Positions 1-7,914 of a stretch of DNA of 64,000 nt are shown in pieces. The notes under the pieces are model-generated. The model had not been told where the DNA came from and did no database searches. It saw only the letters and a list, made by a program, of their open reading frames with translations. The first letter of the stretch is position 1. Every line of letters begins with the position of its first letter. The DNA is from Streptomyces orinoci. Its GTDB lineage: Bacteria; Actinomycetota; Actinomycetes; Streptomycetales; Streptomycetaceae. Position numbers and translations under genes: made by a program. The DNA lies in the NCBI RefSeq assembly GCF_003121295.1, contig NZ_PHNC01000031.1:250439-314438 (forward strand). Reading direction: 5' to 3'.

Positions 1-1
1 G

Positions 2-478
2 GAGTCCTTCCACCAGCGCCAGGGCTATGAGCTGCTGCTGGCCCTCAGCCGGGGCACCGAGGCCCAGCACGCCATGGCCCAGGACGCGGTCAACCGCTGG
101 TGGTGGCCCTCGCTGATGATGTTCGGGCCGCCGGACGAGCAGTCCGCGCACTCCGGCCAGTCCATGGCCTGGAAGATCAAGCGGCACTCCAATGACGAGC
201 TGCGCCAGCGCTTTGTGGACATCTGTGTGCCGCAGGCCGAATCCCTGGGGCTGACCCTGCCCGACCCCGCCCTGCGCTGGAACGAGGAGCGCGGGCACTA
301 CGACTTCGGGCCCATCGACTGGGACGAGTTCAACGAGGTGCTGCGCGGCAATGGCCCGTGCAACGCCGAGCGGCTGGCCCAGCGCCGCGCCGCCCATGAG
401 AACGGCGCCTGGGTACGGGACGCCGCCACCGCCTACGCCGCCAAGCACGCCACCGCACACCAGGAGGACCGGGCATGA
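2..478 (+). CDS. paaA: Phenylacetyl-CoA epoxidase subunit PaaA, 3' part
   Basis: This is the last 158 codons of PaaA; the start lies left of the window. PaaA is the catalytic di-iron subunit of the PaaABCE multicomponent oxygenase that converts phenylacetyl-CoA to the 1,2-epoxide in aerobic phenylacetate breakdown. The visible part has the family's WWWPSLMMFGPP stretch and the characteristic C-terminal segment with DPALRWNEERGHYDFGPIDW. The family is about 310-330 aa, so roughly half is present. The stop codon overlaps the paaB start as ATGA, indicating translational coupling in the operon. The iron ligands on the N-terminal side cannot be checked here. Confidence 0.95.
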   Translation, partial: ESFHQRQGYELLLALSRGTEAQHAMAQDAVNRWWWPSLMMFGPPDEQSAHSGQSMAWKIKRHSNDELRQRFVDICVPQAESLGLTLPDPALRWNEERGHYDFGPIDWDEFNEVLRGNGPCNAERLAQRRAAHENGAWVRDAATAYAAKHATAHQEDRA

Positions 479-765
479 CCAGCAGCACCGACTGGCCGCT
501 GTGGGAGGTGTTCGTCCGCTCCCGCCGCGGGCTGTCCCACACCCACGCCGGGAGCCTGCACGCCCCGGACGCCCGGATGGCGCTGCGCAACGCACGCGAC
601 CTCTACACCCGGCGCAATGAGGGCGTCTCGGTCTGGGTGGTGCCCTCCGCGGCGATCACCGCCTCCTCGCCGGACGAGAAGGACCCCTTCTTCGAGCCCG
701 CCGCCGACAAGCCGTACCGGCACCCCACCTTCTATGAGATCCCGGAGGGGGTGAAGCACCTGTGA
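475..765 (+). CDS. paaB: Phenylacetyl-CoA epoxidase subunit PaaB
   Basis: A 96-residue protein of normal PaaB length. It starts with the family pattern WPLWEVFVRSRRGLSHTHAGSL and keeps the ALRNARDLYTRRNEGVSVWVVPS core. PaaB is a small non-catalytic subunit of the epoxidase; in other bacteria it bridges PaaAC heterodimers. The ATG overlaps the paaA stop and its own stop overlaps the GTG of paaC, so all genes here are read as one transcript. Confidence 0.95.
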   Translation: MTSSTDWPLWEVFVRSRRGLSHTHAGSLHAPDARMALRNARDLYTRRNEGVSVWVVPSAAITASSPDEKDPFFEPAADKPYRHPTFYEIPEGVKHL

Positions 766-1487
766 CTCCTGTGGCACCTATGACGAGGACCGCCGCCCTG
801 GCCCTGGGCGATGACGCGCTGGTGCTCTCGCACCGGCTGGGCGAATGGGCCGGGCACGCCCCGGTGCTGGAGGAGGAGGTCGCCCTGGCCAATATCGCGC
901 TCGACCTGCTCGGCCAGGCCCGTACCCTGCTCTCCATGGCCGGGGACGAGGACGAACTGGCCTATCTGCGTGAGGAACGGGCCTTCACCAACACCCAGTT
1001 GACCGAGCAGCCCAACGGCGACTTCGCGCACACCATCGCCCGGCAGCTGTACTTCTCCGTCTACCAGCATCTGCTCTACGCCCAACTGGCAGCCGGGAAC
1101 GGCCCGTTCGCCCCGCTGGCCGCCAAGGCGGTCAAGGAGACCGCCTACCACCGCGATCATGCCGAGCACTGGACCCTGCGGCTGGGCGACGGCACCGAGG
1201 AGAGCCACCGGCGGATGCAGCACGCCCTGGACGCGCTGTGGCGTTACACCGGCGAGCTGTTCGAGCCGGTGGAGGGCGTGGCGGTGGACTGGGCCGCGCT
1301 GCGCGAGGACTGGCTCACCCTGGTCGGCGGGACTCTCCGGGAAGCCACCCTCACCCTCCCCCAGGGCCCGCAGGGCGACGCCTGGACGGCCGGGGCCGGG
1401 CGGCAGGGCATCCACACCGAGCCCTTCGGCCGGATGCTGGCCGAAATGCAGCATCTGCACCGCAGCCACCCGGGGGCGTCATGGTGA
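762..1487 (+). CDS. paaC: Phenylacetyl-CoA epoxidase structural subunit PaaC
   Basis: A 241-residue ferritin-like helical protein. The ALALGDDALVLSHRLGEWAGHAPVLEEEVALAN opening region and the YHRDHAEHWTLRLGDGTEES segment are typical of PaaC, the structural partner of PaaA in phenylacetyl-CoA epoxidase. The GTG at 762 overlaps the paaB stop. An internal ATG at 780 would give a six-residue-shorter protein that starts nearer the conserved region, so the exact start is open. The stop lies inside the paaD start region, continuing the coupled operon. Confidence 0.93.
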   Translation: MTPVAPMTRTAALALGDDALVLSHRLGEWAGHAPVLEEEVALANIALDLLGQARTLLSMAGDEDELAYLREERAFTNTQLTEQPNGDFAHTIARQLYFSVYQHLLYAQLAAGNGPFAPLAAKAVKETAYHRDHAEHWTLRLGDGTEESHRRMQHALDALWRYTGELFEPVEGVAVDWAALREDWLTLVGGTLREATLTLPQGPQGDAWTAGAGRQGIHTEPFGRMLAEMQHLHRSHPGASW

Positions 1488-2008
1488 CGACCGTCCCGGA
1501 GGAGGAACTGCGCGCCCTGGCCGGGGCGGTGCCCGACCCCGAGCTGCCGGTGGTCAGCCTGGCCGAGCTGGGCGTACTGCGCGATGTCCGCCGCACCGGC
1601 CCCGGCCGGGTGGAGGTGGACCTCACCCCCACCTACACCGGCTGCCCGGCCATCGAGGCGATGGCGGCCGATGTACGGCGGGTGCTGCGGGAGCGCGGGG
1701 TGGCCGAGGTGACGGTACGTACCGTGCTCTCGCCGCCCTGGTCCACGGACGACATCAGCGCCGAGGGGCGCCGCAAGCTCGCCGAGTCCGGCATCGCGCC
1801 ACCGCGCCCGGCCGGGCACCGGGCGGGGCCCGTAGCAGTCGCCCTGGGCCCCACGCGGACCGCCGAATCGCAGCAGGATCCGGTGCGCTGCCCGCACTGC
1901 GGCTCCCCCGACACCACCCTGCTCAGCCGCTTCTCCTCCACCGCGTGCAAGGCGCTGCGCCGCTGTGACCGCTGCCGCGAACCCTTCGACCACTTCAAGG
2001 AGTTGTGA
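1481..2008 (+). CDS. paaD: Phenylacetate degradation protein PaaD (MIP18/SufT-like with zinc ribbon)
   Basis: A 175-residue protein. The N-terminal half is a DUF59/MIP18-type domain (PDPELPVVSLAELGVLRDV, then TPTYTGCPAIEAM with the conserved cysteine). The C-terminal half is a zinc-ribbon-like segment with CPHCGSPDTT and CDRCREPF. PaaD is thought to help mature iron-sulfur or di-iron centres of the epoxidase system rather than catalyse a step itself. The ATG overlaps the end of paaC by 7 bp. A longer upstream open frame exists but lies inside paaC and is not needed. Confidence 0.92.
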   Translation: MVTTVPEEELRALAGAVPDPELPVVSLAELGVLRDVRRTGPGRVEVDLTPTYTGCPAIEAMAADVRRVLRERGVAEVTVRTVLSPPWSTDDISAEGRRKLAESGIAPPRPAGHRAGPVAVALGPTRTAESQQDPVRCPHCGSPDTTLLSRFSSTACKALRRCDRCREPFDHFKEL

Positions 2009-3087
2009 TGGCCGCGGCCCGCCATGGCGTCTTCCACCCGCTGCGGGTGACGGCGGTGGACCGGCTCACCGATGACTCGGTGGCCCTCACCTTCGCGGTC
2101 CCGCCCGGCCTGCGGGCGGTCTTCCGGCACGCGCCGGGACAGCATCTGGCGCTGCGCAGACGGGTGGACGGCGAGGAGATCCGGCGCAACTACTCGATCT
2201 GCGGCCCGGCCCCGGGGCCGGAGGGGCCCGCCTCGCTGCGGGTGGCGGTACGGCTGGTGGACGGCGGGGCGTTCTCCCCCTACGCGCTCAAGGAACTGGC
2301 GGCGGGGGACACGGTGGAGGTGCTGCCGCCGGCCGGCCGGTTCGTCCTCCAGCCGCGGCCCGGGCACTTCGCGGCGGTGGTCGGCGGCAGCGGCATCACC
2401 CCGGTGCTCTGCATGCTCACCACCCTGCTGGCCCGGGAGCCCCGGGCCCGCTTCACCCTGATCCGCAGCGACCGCACCAGCGCCTCCACGATGTTCCTGG
2501 ACGAGATCGCCGACCTCAAGGACCGCTATCCCGGCCGCCTCCAGGTGGTGCAGACCCTCTCCCGCGAGGAGCGGCAGGCGGGCCCGGTCTCCGGACGGCT
2601 GGACGAGCAGCGGCTGGTCACCCTGCTGCCCGCCCTGCTGCCGGTGGAACCGGTGGCCGGCTGGTATCTGTGCGGGCCCTACGGTCTGGTACGGGGCGCG
2701 GAACGGGCGCTGCGCACCCTGGGCGTGCCCCGGGAGCGCATCCACCAGGAGATCTTCCACGTGGGCGGCGAGGTGGCGGCGGACCGTCCGGCCTCCCCGG
2801 CTCCGGCCGTGCACAGCACGGTGACCGCGCATCTGGACGGGCGGAGCGGCAGCTGGCCGGTACGGGAGGGCGAGACGCTGCTGGAGACGGTGCTGCGCAA
2901 CCGGCCCGACGCGCCATACGCCTGCAAGGGCGGGGTGTGCGGGACCTGCCGGGCGTTCCTGGCCGAGGGCGAGGTGCGGATGGACCGCAACTTCGCTCTG
3001 GAAGAGGAGGAGTTGGCCGCCGGATATGTGCTGGCCTGCCAGTCGCATCCGGTCACCGAGCAGGTGGAGCTGGACTTCGACCGCTGA
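2008..3087 (+). CDS. paaE: Phenylacetyl-CoA epoxidase reductase PaaE
   Basis: About 359 residues. An N-terminal ferredoxin-NADP reductase-type FAD/NAD(P)H module (RRNYSICGPAP for flavin binding, VVGGSGITPVLCML for nucleotide binding) is followed by a C-terminal plant-type [2Fe-2S] domain with the CKGGVCGTCRAFL cysteine pattern and a later LACQSHP cysteine. It passes electrons from NADPH to PaaA. The ATG at 2008 overlaps the paaD stop as TGATG; a GTG three bases earlier is also possible. The length and domain order are normal. Confidence 0.94.
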   Translation: MAAARHGVFHPLRVTAVDRLTDDSVALTFAVPPGLRAVFRHAPGQHLALRRRVDGEEIRRNYSICGPAPGPEGPASLRVAVRLVDGGAFSPYALKELAAGDTVEVLPPAGRFVLQPRPGHFAAVVGGSGITPVLCMLTTLLAREPRARFTLIRSDRTSASTMFLDEIADLKDRYPGRLQVVQTLSREERQAGPVSGRLDEQRLVTLLPALLPVEPVAGWYLCGPYGLVRGAERALRTLGVPRERIHQEIFHVGGEVAADRPASPAPAVHSTVTAHLDGRSGSWPVREGETLLETVLRNRPDAPYACKGGVCGTCRAFLAEGEVRMDRNFALEEEELAAGYVLACQSHPVTEQVELDFDR

Positions 3088-3144
3088 CCGCCCTACCGTG
3101 TGCCCCTGGCTTTTTGACGCTGCGTCAGATCGGGGGCCCAGGCC

Positions 3145-4251
3145 GTGGACTTCACCTTCACCGAGGAGCAGCAGGCGGCCGCCGAGGCGGCCCGGGGCGT
3201 CTTCGCCCAGGTCACCCCGGACACCGTGCCCAGCCCGGCGCTGACGCGGGGCCCGGTCGCGGAGGACTTCGACCGGGCGCTGTGGCGGCGGCTGGCCGCG
3301 GCGGACCTGCTGGGCCTGGGCGTTCCCACGTCGGCGGGCGGTGCGGGCCTGGGCCCGCTCGCCCTGTGCCTGGTGCTCCGCGAGGCCGGGCGGGTACTGG
3401 CCCGGGTCCCGCTGGCGGAGACCGGCGCGGCGGCGCTCACCCTGGCCCGCTACGGCGACCCCTGGGGCCTGCTGCCGCGGATCGCCCGGGGCGAGGCGGC
3501 GGTGACGGTGGCCGCCGAGGGCAGCACCGGACATGGCACCGCCGAACTGGCCGTCTCGGCACGGCAGTTGGCGGATGGCGGCTGGGTGCTGGAGGGCAGG
3601 CACACCACCGTGCCCTGGGGCGGGTGCGCGGACGCGGTGCTGCTGCCCGCGCACACCCCGGACGGGCGGGCCGTGCTGGCGCTGGTGGCGCCGGGCGCCG
3701 CGGGCGTGACCACCGCCGCCCAGGTGGGCACCGATGGCGAACCGCTGGCCGAACTGCGGCTGGACCGGGCCCGTACCGAGCGGGTGCTGGCCGCCGAGGG
3801 CGCCTGGGCCTGGCTACGGGCCGTGCTGGCCACGGGGGTGTGCGCGCTGGCCCTGGGAGTGGGCGGGACGGCGCTGCGGATGACGGCCGAATACACCGGA
3901 AAGCGTGAGCAGTTCGGGCATCCGCTGGCCACGTTCCAGGCGGTGGCCATGCAGGCGGCCGACCGCTATACGGACCTGCTGGCCATGGAGGCCACCCTCT
4001 GGCAGGCCGCCTGGCGCCTGGAATCCGGGCCCGGACCGGCACCGGCGGAGGTGGCGGTGGCGAAGGTGTGGGCCGCGGAAGGGGTGCGCCGGGTGCTGGC
4101 CACGGCCCAGCATCTGCACGGCGGCTTCGGCGCGGACGTCAGTTATGCGCTGCACCGGTACCACGCCTGGGGCAAGCGGCTGGAGCTGGCGCTGGGGGCG
4201 GGGGCGGCGTGGGAGGAGGAGCTGGGGGGATGGCTGGCGGCCGGGGGGTAG
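3145..4251 (+). CDS. Acyl-CoA dehydrogenase family protein
   Basis: A 368-residue acyl-CoA dehydrogenase-like flavoprotein. It opens MDFTFTEEQQAAAEAARGVF and has the C-terminal helical domain with YTGKREQFGHPLATFQAV and the AQHLHGGFGADV flavin-contact segment. GTG is the start, preceded by a GGGG run, 57 bp after paaE. The internal positions expected for the catalytic base are poorly conserved, and the middle beta domain is short, so the substrate cannot be assigned. The position after paaE suggests a role in aromatic or acyl-CoA catabolism, but that is inference. Confidence 0.85.
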   Translation: MDFTFTEEQQAAAEAARGVFAQVTPDTVPSPALTRGPVAEDFDRALWRRLAAADLLGLGVPTSAGGAGLGPLALCLVLREAGRVLARVPLAETGAAALTLARYGDPWGLLPRIARGEAAVTVAAEGSTGHGTAELAVSARQLADGGWVLEGRHTTVPWGGCADAVLLPAHTPDGRAVLALVAPGAAGVTTAAQVGTDGEPLAELRLDRARTERVLAAEGAWAWLRAVLATGVCALALGVGGTALRMTAEYTGKREQFGHPLATFQAVAMQAADRYTDLLAMEATLWQAAWRLESGPGPAPAEVAVAKVWAAEGVRRVLATAQHLHGGFGADVSYALHRYHAWGKRLELALGAGAAWEEELGGWLAAGG

Positions 4252-4317
4252 CCGTCGCCGTCACCTGGTTGGCGGTTCCCGGGTGCGGGGGTGGTCCCGG
4301 GGTGCGTCCATGGGGCC

Positions 4318-4449
4318 ATGGGCATCAATGACCAGTTCCCGGACACGACGGACACGGCAGCCCGGCAGGCCGAGGGCGAGAACGAGCCGGAGGAGGAGGG
4401 GCTGCGGGAGGCACGGGAGCGGCTGGATACGGACTACGACGCGTCGTAG
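4318..4449 (+). CDS. Small acidic hypothetical protein
   Basis: A 43-codon frame encoding MGINDQFPDTTDTAARQAEG and an acidic, glutamate-rich tail ending DTDYDAS. It is highly charged, has no membrane segment and is probably a single helix. It sits 66 bp after the acyl-CoA dehydrogenase and is followed at once by a hairpin at 4453-4469, which fits a real short gene. The ribosome-binding site is weak and I do not recognise a family, so it may be spurious. Confidence 0.4.
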   Translation: MGINDQFPDTTDTAARQAEGENEPEEEGLREARERLDTDYDAS

Positions 4450-4452
4450 TGC

Positions 4453-4469
4453 ACCCGCCTTCGGCGGGT
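4453..4469 (+). terminator. Short GC hairpin after the small acidic gene
   Basis: ACCCGCC-TTC-GGCGGGT is a perfect 7-bp stem with a 3-base loop directly after the stop at 4449. There is no strong T run; factor-independent terminators in Streptomyces often lack one. Confidence 0.5.
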
Positions 4470-4576
4470 TGACCCCACCCGCGCACCACCCGTTACCCGG
4501 CGCACAGCAGGTTGCCGTCTCCATCGGTGGGCTGGGCGCCGTTGGCGTCGTACGGCCCGTGGGCGGGGAGGGCCCC

Positions 4577-4614
4577 GCCGCAGGCGGGGCGAAAGGCCGC
4601 AGGCGGGGCGAAAC
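4577..4614. repeat. 19-bp tandem repeat, two copies
   Basis: GCCGCAGGCGGGGCGAAAG is followed directly by the same 19 bases with only the last base changed to C. It lies in the gap between the small acidic gene and the rhodanese gene. No function is evident. Confidence 0.7.
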
Positions 4615-4642
4615 GGCGCCGCACCCGGCACCGCACGGATCG

Positions 4643-4987
4643 CTAGATCACGGAACCCGGCGCGCCACCCGCGCGCACCACCGGCCGCCCCGCCGCCTCC
4701 CAGACCTGCATCCCGCCGGCCACATTCACCGCGTCCAGCCCCTGCTGCACCAGGTAGTTGGTGACCTGGGCGGACCGCCCGCCGGAGCGGCAGATCACAT
4801 GGATCGGCCCCTCCGGGGCAGCCTCCGTCAGCTCCCCGAAGCGGGCGATGAACTCACTCATCGGAAGGTGCAGCGCACCCTCCGCATGCCCGGCCTCCCA
4901 CTCGTCGTCCTCCCGGACGTCCAGCAGAAACGCGTCCGGCGCCAGCTCGGCGACCTCGATGGTGGGGATTGACGCTCCAAAACTCAT
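4643..4987 (-). CDS. Rhodanese-like domain protein
   Basis: A 114-residue single-domain rhodanese. It has the DVREDDEWEAGHAEGALHLPM signature and the active-site loop CRSGGRSA with the catalytic cysteine, then the C-terminal AGGMQVWEAAGRPV motif. Such proteins bind persulfide sulfur on the cysteine and donate it to acceptors; the physiological acceptor is unknown. It is on the minus strand with the J-domain gene 10 bp upstream, so the two are probably cotranscribed. Confidence 0.92.
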   Translation of the reverse strand: MSFGASIPTIEVAELAPDAFLLDVREDDEWEAGHAEGALHLPMSEFIARFGELTEAAPEGPIHVICRSGGRSAQVTNYLVQQGLDAVNVAGGMQVWEAAGRPVVRAGGAPGSVI

Positions 4988-4997
4988 GGGGCCGACG

Positions 4998-5798
4998 CTA
5001 CCCGACCAGCCCGGCCAGCCGGGCCTCCCGCTCGGCGATCTGGGCGCGCAAGCCCGCCGCGATCTCCTCCAGCAGCCCGTCCGGGTCCTCCGGCGCCATC
5101 CTGATCATGGAGCCGATCGCGGACTCCTCCAGCTCGGCCACCAGCCCGGAGAGCATCTCCTTGCGCTCGGCCAGCCACTCCAGCCGGGCGTAGAGCTCCT
5201 CCGCCCGGCCGGGCCGCCGCTGGGGCGGGACCGGACCCGCGGCCCACTCCTCGGCCAGTTCCTCCAGCAGCGCCTCGTCCCCGGCCGCGTAGGCGGCGTT
5301 GACCCGGACCAGGAACGCCTCCCGCCGCTCCCGCTCGGGCTCGTCCCGGGCCAGGTCGGGGTGGGCCTGGCGGACCAGCTCGCGGTAGGTCTTGCGGGCG
5401 GCGTCGCTGGGCCGTACCCGCTTGGGCGGCCGCACCGGCTGTCCGGTGAGCATGGCCATGGCCTCCGGGGTGAACCCGTCCTCCTCCAGCCAGCCGCCGA
5501 ACAGCTGGTCAATGCCCGGCATGGGCGCCACCAGCGCCGCCGCCTCCTGGGCCTTGCGCAGGTCCTCGGGGTCACCGGTGCGGGCGGCCACCGCCTCGGC
5601 GATCCGGGCGTCCAGCCGGTCCAGCGTGGCGTACAGCGGGCCCAGCCGCTGGTGGTGCAGCCGGGAGAAGTTCTCCACCTCCACCCGGAAGGTCTCGACC
5701 GCTATCTCGAACTCGATCAGCGCCTGCTCGGCCGTGAGCACCGCCTGCTCCAGCCGCTCGGTGCCCGGTTCCCTGGATTCCGCCTCCGGATTCGTCAC
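4998..5798 (-). CDS. J-domain-containing protein
   Basis: A 266-residue soluble protein starting at a GTG at 5798. Residues about 95-165 carry a J-domain-like helix pair with the diagnostic HPD (RQAHPDLARDEPERERREAFLVRVNAAYAAGD). Both ends are predicted coiled coils (EFEIAVETFRVEVENFSRLHHQ and AERKEMLSGLVAELEESAIG). It probably stimulates a DnaK-type chaperone, but the client is unknown. The open frame continues upstream into the next gene; the GTG is preferred because coiled-coil similarity begins there. Confidence 0.8.
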   Translation of the reverse strand: MTNPEAESREPGTERLEQAVLTAEQALIEFEIAVETFRVEVENFSRLHHQRLGPLYATLDRLDARIAEAVAARTGDPEDLRKAQEAAALVAPMPGIDQLFGGWLEEDGFTPEAMAMLTGQPVRPPKRVRPSDAARKTYRELVRQAHPDLARDEPERERREAFLVRVNAAYAAGDEALLEELAEEWAAGPVPPQRRPGRAEELYARLEWLAERKEMLSGLVAELEESAIGSMIRMAPEDPDGLLEEIAAGLRAQIAEREARLAGLVG

Positions 5799-5833
5799 CC
5801 GCCCAGCGTACGAGCTCCCGGGGGCCACGGCGG

Positions 5834-6877
5834 TCAGACGCCGACCGCCGCCTCCATCTCCTCCTCGGCGTCCGCCGAAGCCGGAGCCGGAGCAGCAGCC
5901 GGAGCCGGGGCCGCGGCCCCCTCCCGCCGGGACTCCGCGCGCCAGGCCACCGCGACCATCGCCAGCCCCGCCAGCAGCCACAGCCCCAGCGTCCACAGAT
6001 GTCCGCCCAGGCCGCTGCGGCCGAAGTAGAGCAGGCTGCGTACGCCCTCCACAAAGCCCGCGCCGTTCCAGAAGGAGTGCAGCGAGGCGAAGAAACCGCT
6101 CTGCATCTCGGGCCGGAAGACCCCGCCGGAGCTGGTGAAGTTGAGCATGACGAACAACACCATCACGCCCAGGGTGGTCCACCGCTTGAGGAAGGTGTGC
6201 AGCCCGGTGCCGATCAGCAGGATGCCCGCCGAGTAGGCCCAGGCCATCCCCCAGACCCCCCACAGGTCGTGCTCGACCAGGTGGAACACCGGCCTGGCCA
6301 GCACCACCCCGATCAGGCTCACCACCAGCGAGGTGGCCGCCGCCAGCAGGGCGCGGATCCGCATCGGCAGCGCCCCGCCCGCGCCGCCGATCACCGCGAC
6401 CGAGGCATAGGAGCCGATGCTCAGCGCCACCAGCAGGAAGAAGATGCCCTGCCCGGTGGGGTCGTGTTCGGCGGGCGGCACCACATCGGTGACCTTCAGC
6501 GGCGCCTGCTGCCGCTCGGCGACCGGGGCGAAGACCTTCTGCACCACCGAGGCGGTGGTGTCCGAGCCCGCCGAGGCGGTCAGCAGCTCGGGCGCGCGGC
6601 GGTCCGGGACATAGGCGCCGAACACCCGCTGGTGCTCCAGCTGGCGCACCGCCTCGGCCCGGCTGGCGACGGTGCGTACCTCAAGCCGGCCGTCCCCGGC
6701 CTTCTCCTCAATGGACTGGGCCAGCACCTGGGCCCTGGGCCCGGAGCCGACCACCGCCACCGGCAGCTGGTGCGGGGAAGGGTCGGCGAAGGCGCCCAGG
6801 TAGGCGAGCCCCATGCCGAGGCACATCAGCAAAGGGGTGAGCAGATGGGTCAGGACATGACGCAGCGCGGGCCTCAT
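5834..6877 (-). CDS. ABC-2/YhgE-like integral membrane protein
   Basis: A 347-residue membrane protein. It has one N-terminal segment (LMCLGMGLAYLGAFA), an extracytoplasmic domain of about 120 residues, then five to six C-terminal hydrophobic helices and a polar Ala/Pro/Glu tail. This layout matches ABC-2 type permease or YhgE/Pip-like (DUF3533) proteins, but no ATPase gene is adjacent. It is divergent from the MarR gene and shares the operator region, so the regulator probably controls its expression. Confidence 0.72.
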   Translation of the reverse strand: MRPALRHVLTHLLTPLLMCLGMGLAYLGAFADPSPHQLPVAVVGSGPRAQVLAQSIEEKAGDGRLEVRTVASRAEAVRQLEHQRVFGAYVPDRRAPELLTASAGSDTTASVVQKVFAPVAERQQAPLKVTDVVPPAEHDPTGQGIFFLLVALSIGSYASVAVIGGAGGALPMRIRALLAAATSLVVSLIGVVLARPVFHLVEHDLWGVWGMAWAYSAGILLIGTGLHTFLKRWTTLGVMVLFVMLNFTSSGGVFRPEMQSGFFASLHSFWNGAGFVEGVRSLLYFGRSGLGGHLWTLGLWLLAGLAMVAVAWRAESRREGAAAPAPAAAPAPASADAEEEMEAAVGV

Positions 6878-6919
6878 GGCGGCCCCCTCTCGGGTCTTGG
6901 ATCAGCCAGCCAGGGAAAT

Positions 6920-6962
6920 AGTTGGCTTCTACAACTCATCGGTCAAGTTGTACTATACAACT
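6920..6962. promoter_or_regulatory. Two palindromic operators for the MarR regulator
   Basis: Two 17-bp inverted repeats share the same half-sites: AGTTGGCTTCTACAACT at 6920-6936 and AGTTGTACTATACAACT at 6946-6962. Their centres are 26 bp apart, about 2.5 helical turns. They lie between the divergent membrane protein and MarR genes and just before the MarR start, which is where MarR-family repressors bind. The region is AT-rich for this genome. Confidence 0.8.
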
Positions 6963-6985
6963 ACATGCGCCGAAAGGAATCCCCA

Positions 6986-7408
6986 GTGCCGGACCGAACC
7001 GATTCCCTGGAGACCATCCAGCGCGAGCTGACCAAGTTCGCCCGCCGGGCCCGGGCCACCGCCGCCCGGATGCACCCGGAGCTGTCCCTGGTCTCGTACA
7101 CCCTGCTCACCCACCTCCAGGACCAGCAGGGATGCCGCGCCACCGACCTCGCCGCGCACTATCTGCTCGACAAGTCCACGGTCAGCCGCCAGGTCGCCGC
7201 CCTGGAACAGCTCGGCCTGGTCGAGCGCCGGGTCGATCCCGAGGACCAGCGGGTCCAGGTGCTCCATCTCACAGAGCACGGCACCCGCACCCTGGAGCAG
7301 GTCACCGCCAGCCGCCGCACCGCCTTCCAGCAGCGCCTGGCCGACTGGGACGAGGAGGACCTGGCCCGCTTCGCCGCCTATCTGCTGCGCTACAACGCCT
7401 CGGCCTGA
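6986..7408 (+). CDS. MarR family transcriptional regulator
   Basis: A 140-residue winged-helix protein with the MarR pattern: SYTLLTHLQDQQGCRATDLAAHYLLDKSTVSRQVAALEQLGLVERR, then the wing DPEDQRVQVLHLTEHG. The GTG at 6986 follows AAAGGA at proper distance; an in-frame ATG at 6965 overlaps the second operator and would add seven residues. It probably represses itself and the divergent membrane protein, released by an unknown ligand. Confidence 0.9.
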   Translation: MPDRTDSLETIQRELTKFARRARATAARMHPELSLVSYTLLTHLQDQQGCRATDLAAHYLLDKSTVSRQVAALEQLGLVERRVDPEDQRVQVLHLTEHGTRTLEQVTASRRTAFQQRLADWDEEDLARFAAYLLRYNASA

Positions 7409-7450
7409 GCGGCCCCGGGGCGGCCCGTACCACGGGAAGGCATACAACGA

Positions 7451-7499
7451 GAAGAGGTGCCTCCCGTGGTGACTTTCGTCACCGGGGAGACACCTCTTC
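7451..7499. terminator. Bidirectional hairpin between marR and tRNA-Leu
   Basis: GAAGAGGTG (7451-7459) pairs with CACCTCTTC (7491-7499), with further pairing inside (TGGTGAC/GTCACC). It can end both the MarR gene and the opposing tRNA-Leu transcript. Confidence 0.75.
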
Positions 7500-7501
7500 G
7501 G

Positions 7502-7588
7502 TGGTGCGCGAGGGGGGAGTTGAACCCCCACGCCCTTGCGGGCACTGGAACCTGAATCCAGCGCGTCTGCCTATTCCGCCACCCGCGC
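7502..7588 (-). tRNA. tRNA-Leu (CAG)
   Basis: A class II tRNA of 87 nt including an encoded CCA. The 7-bp acceptor stem begins GCGCGGG, the D arm contains GGCGGAATAGGCAGACGC, and the anticodon stem CTGGA/TCCAG has the loop TTCAGGT, giving anticodon CAG. A long variable arm GCCCGCAAGGGC and the TTCAACTC T-loop follow. It reads CUG, the most used leucine codon here. Confidence 0.97.
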
Positions 7589-7914
7589 ATCTGGGTGTTG
7601 CCTTCGGGCTTTTCGCTTCCCTTCCGGGCCGCTCGCGCCTTCCGACATGCAGAACATTAGCACGCCTCGGGGGGTGCCTTACAAACCCGTTCCCGCTGCC
7701 CGGCCGCCCGCGCAGGCGGACGGTTGCGGGACACTGGCTTGCGGGCGCCTCTACGATCCGTGGTGCGAGCAAGCGCGACGGACCGGGGGCGACACTCGTC
7801 ACTCCTGGCGCCGAAGGGGAACCAGCCGTTTTCCCCGGGCGTGGATACGATCAGTAAGCAGTACAAGGAACGGCACCGAGCATCACAGGCGTCACCGAGG
7901 GAAGGAGGTGCCCC
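7589..7914. other. Upstream region of the fhaA operon and tRNA-Leu
   Basis: No gene is supported in these 326 bases. They contain the divergent promoters of tRNA-Leu and the fhaA-pknB operon. A TACGAT hexamer near 7846 could be a -10 element. The ribosome-binding site GAAGGAGG for fhaA is at 7901-7908. Confidence 0.5.
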
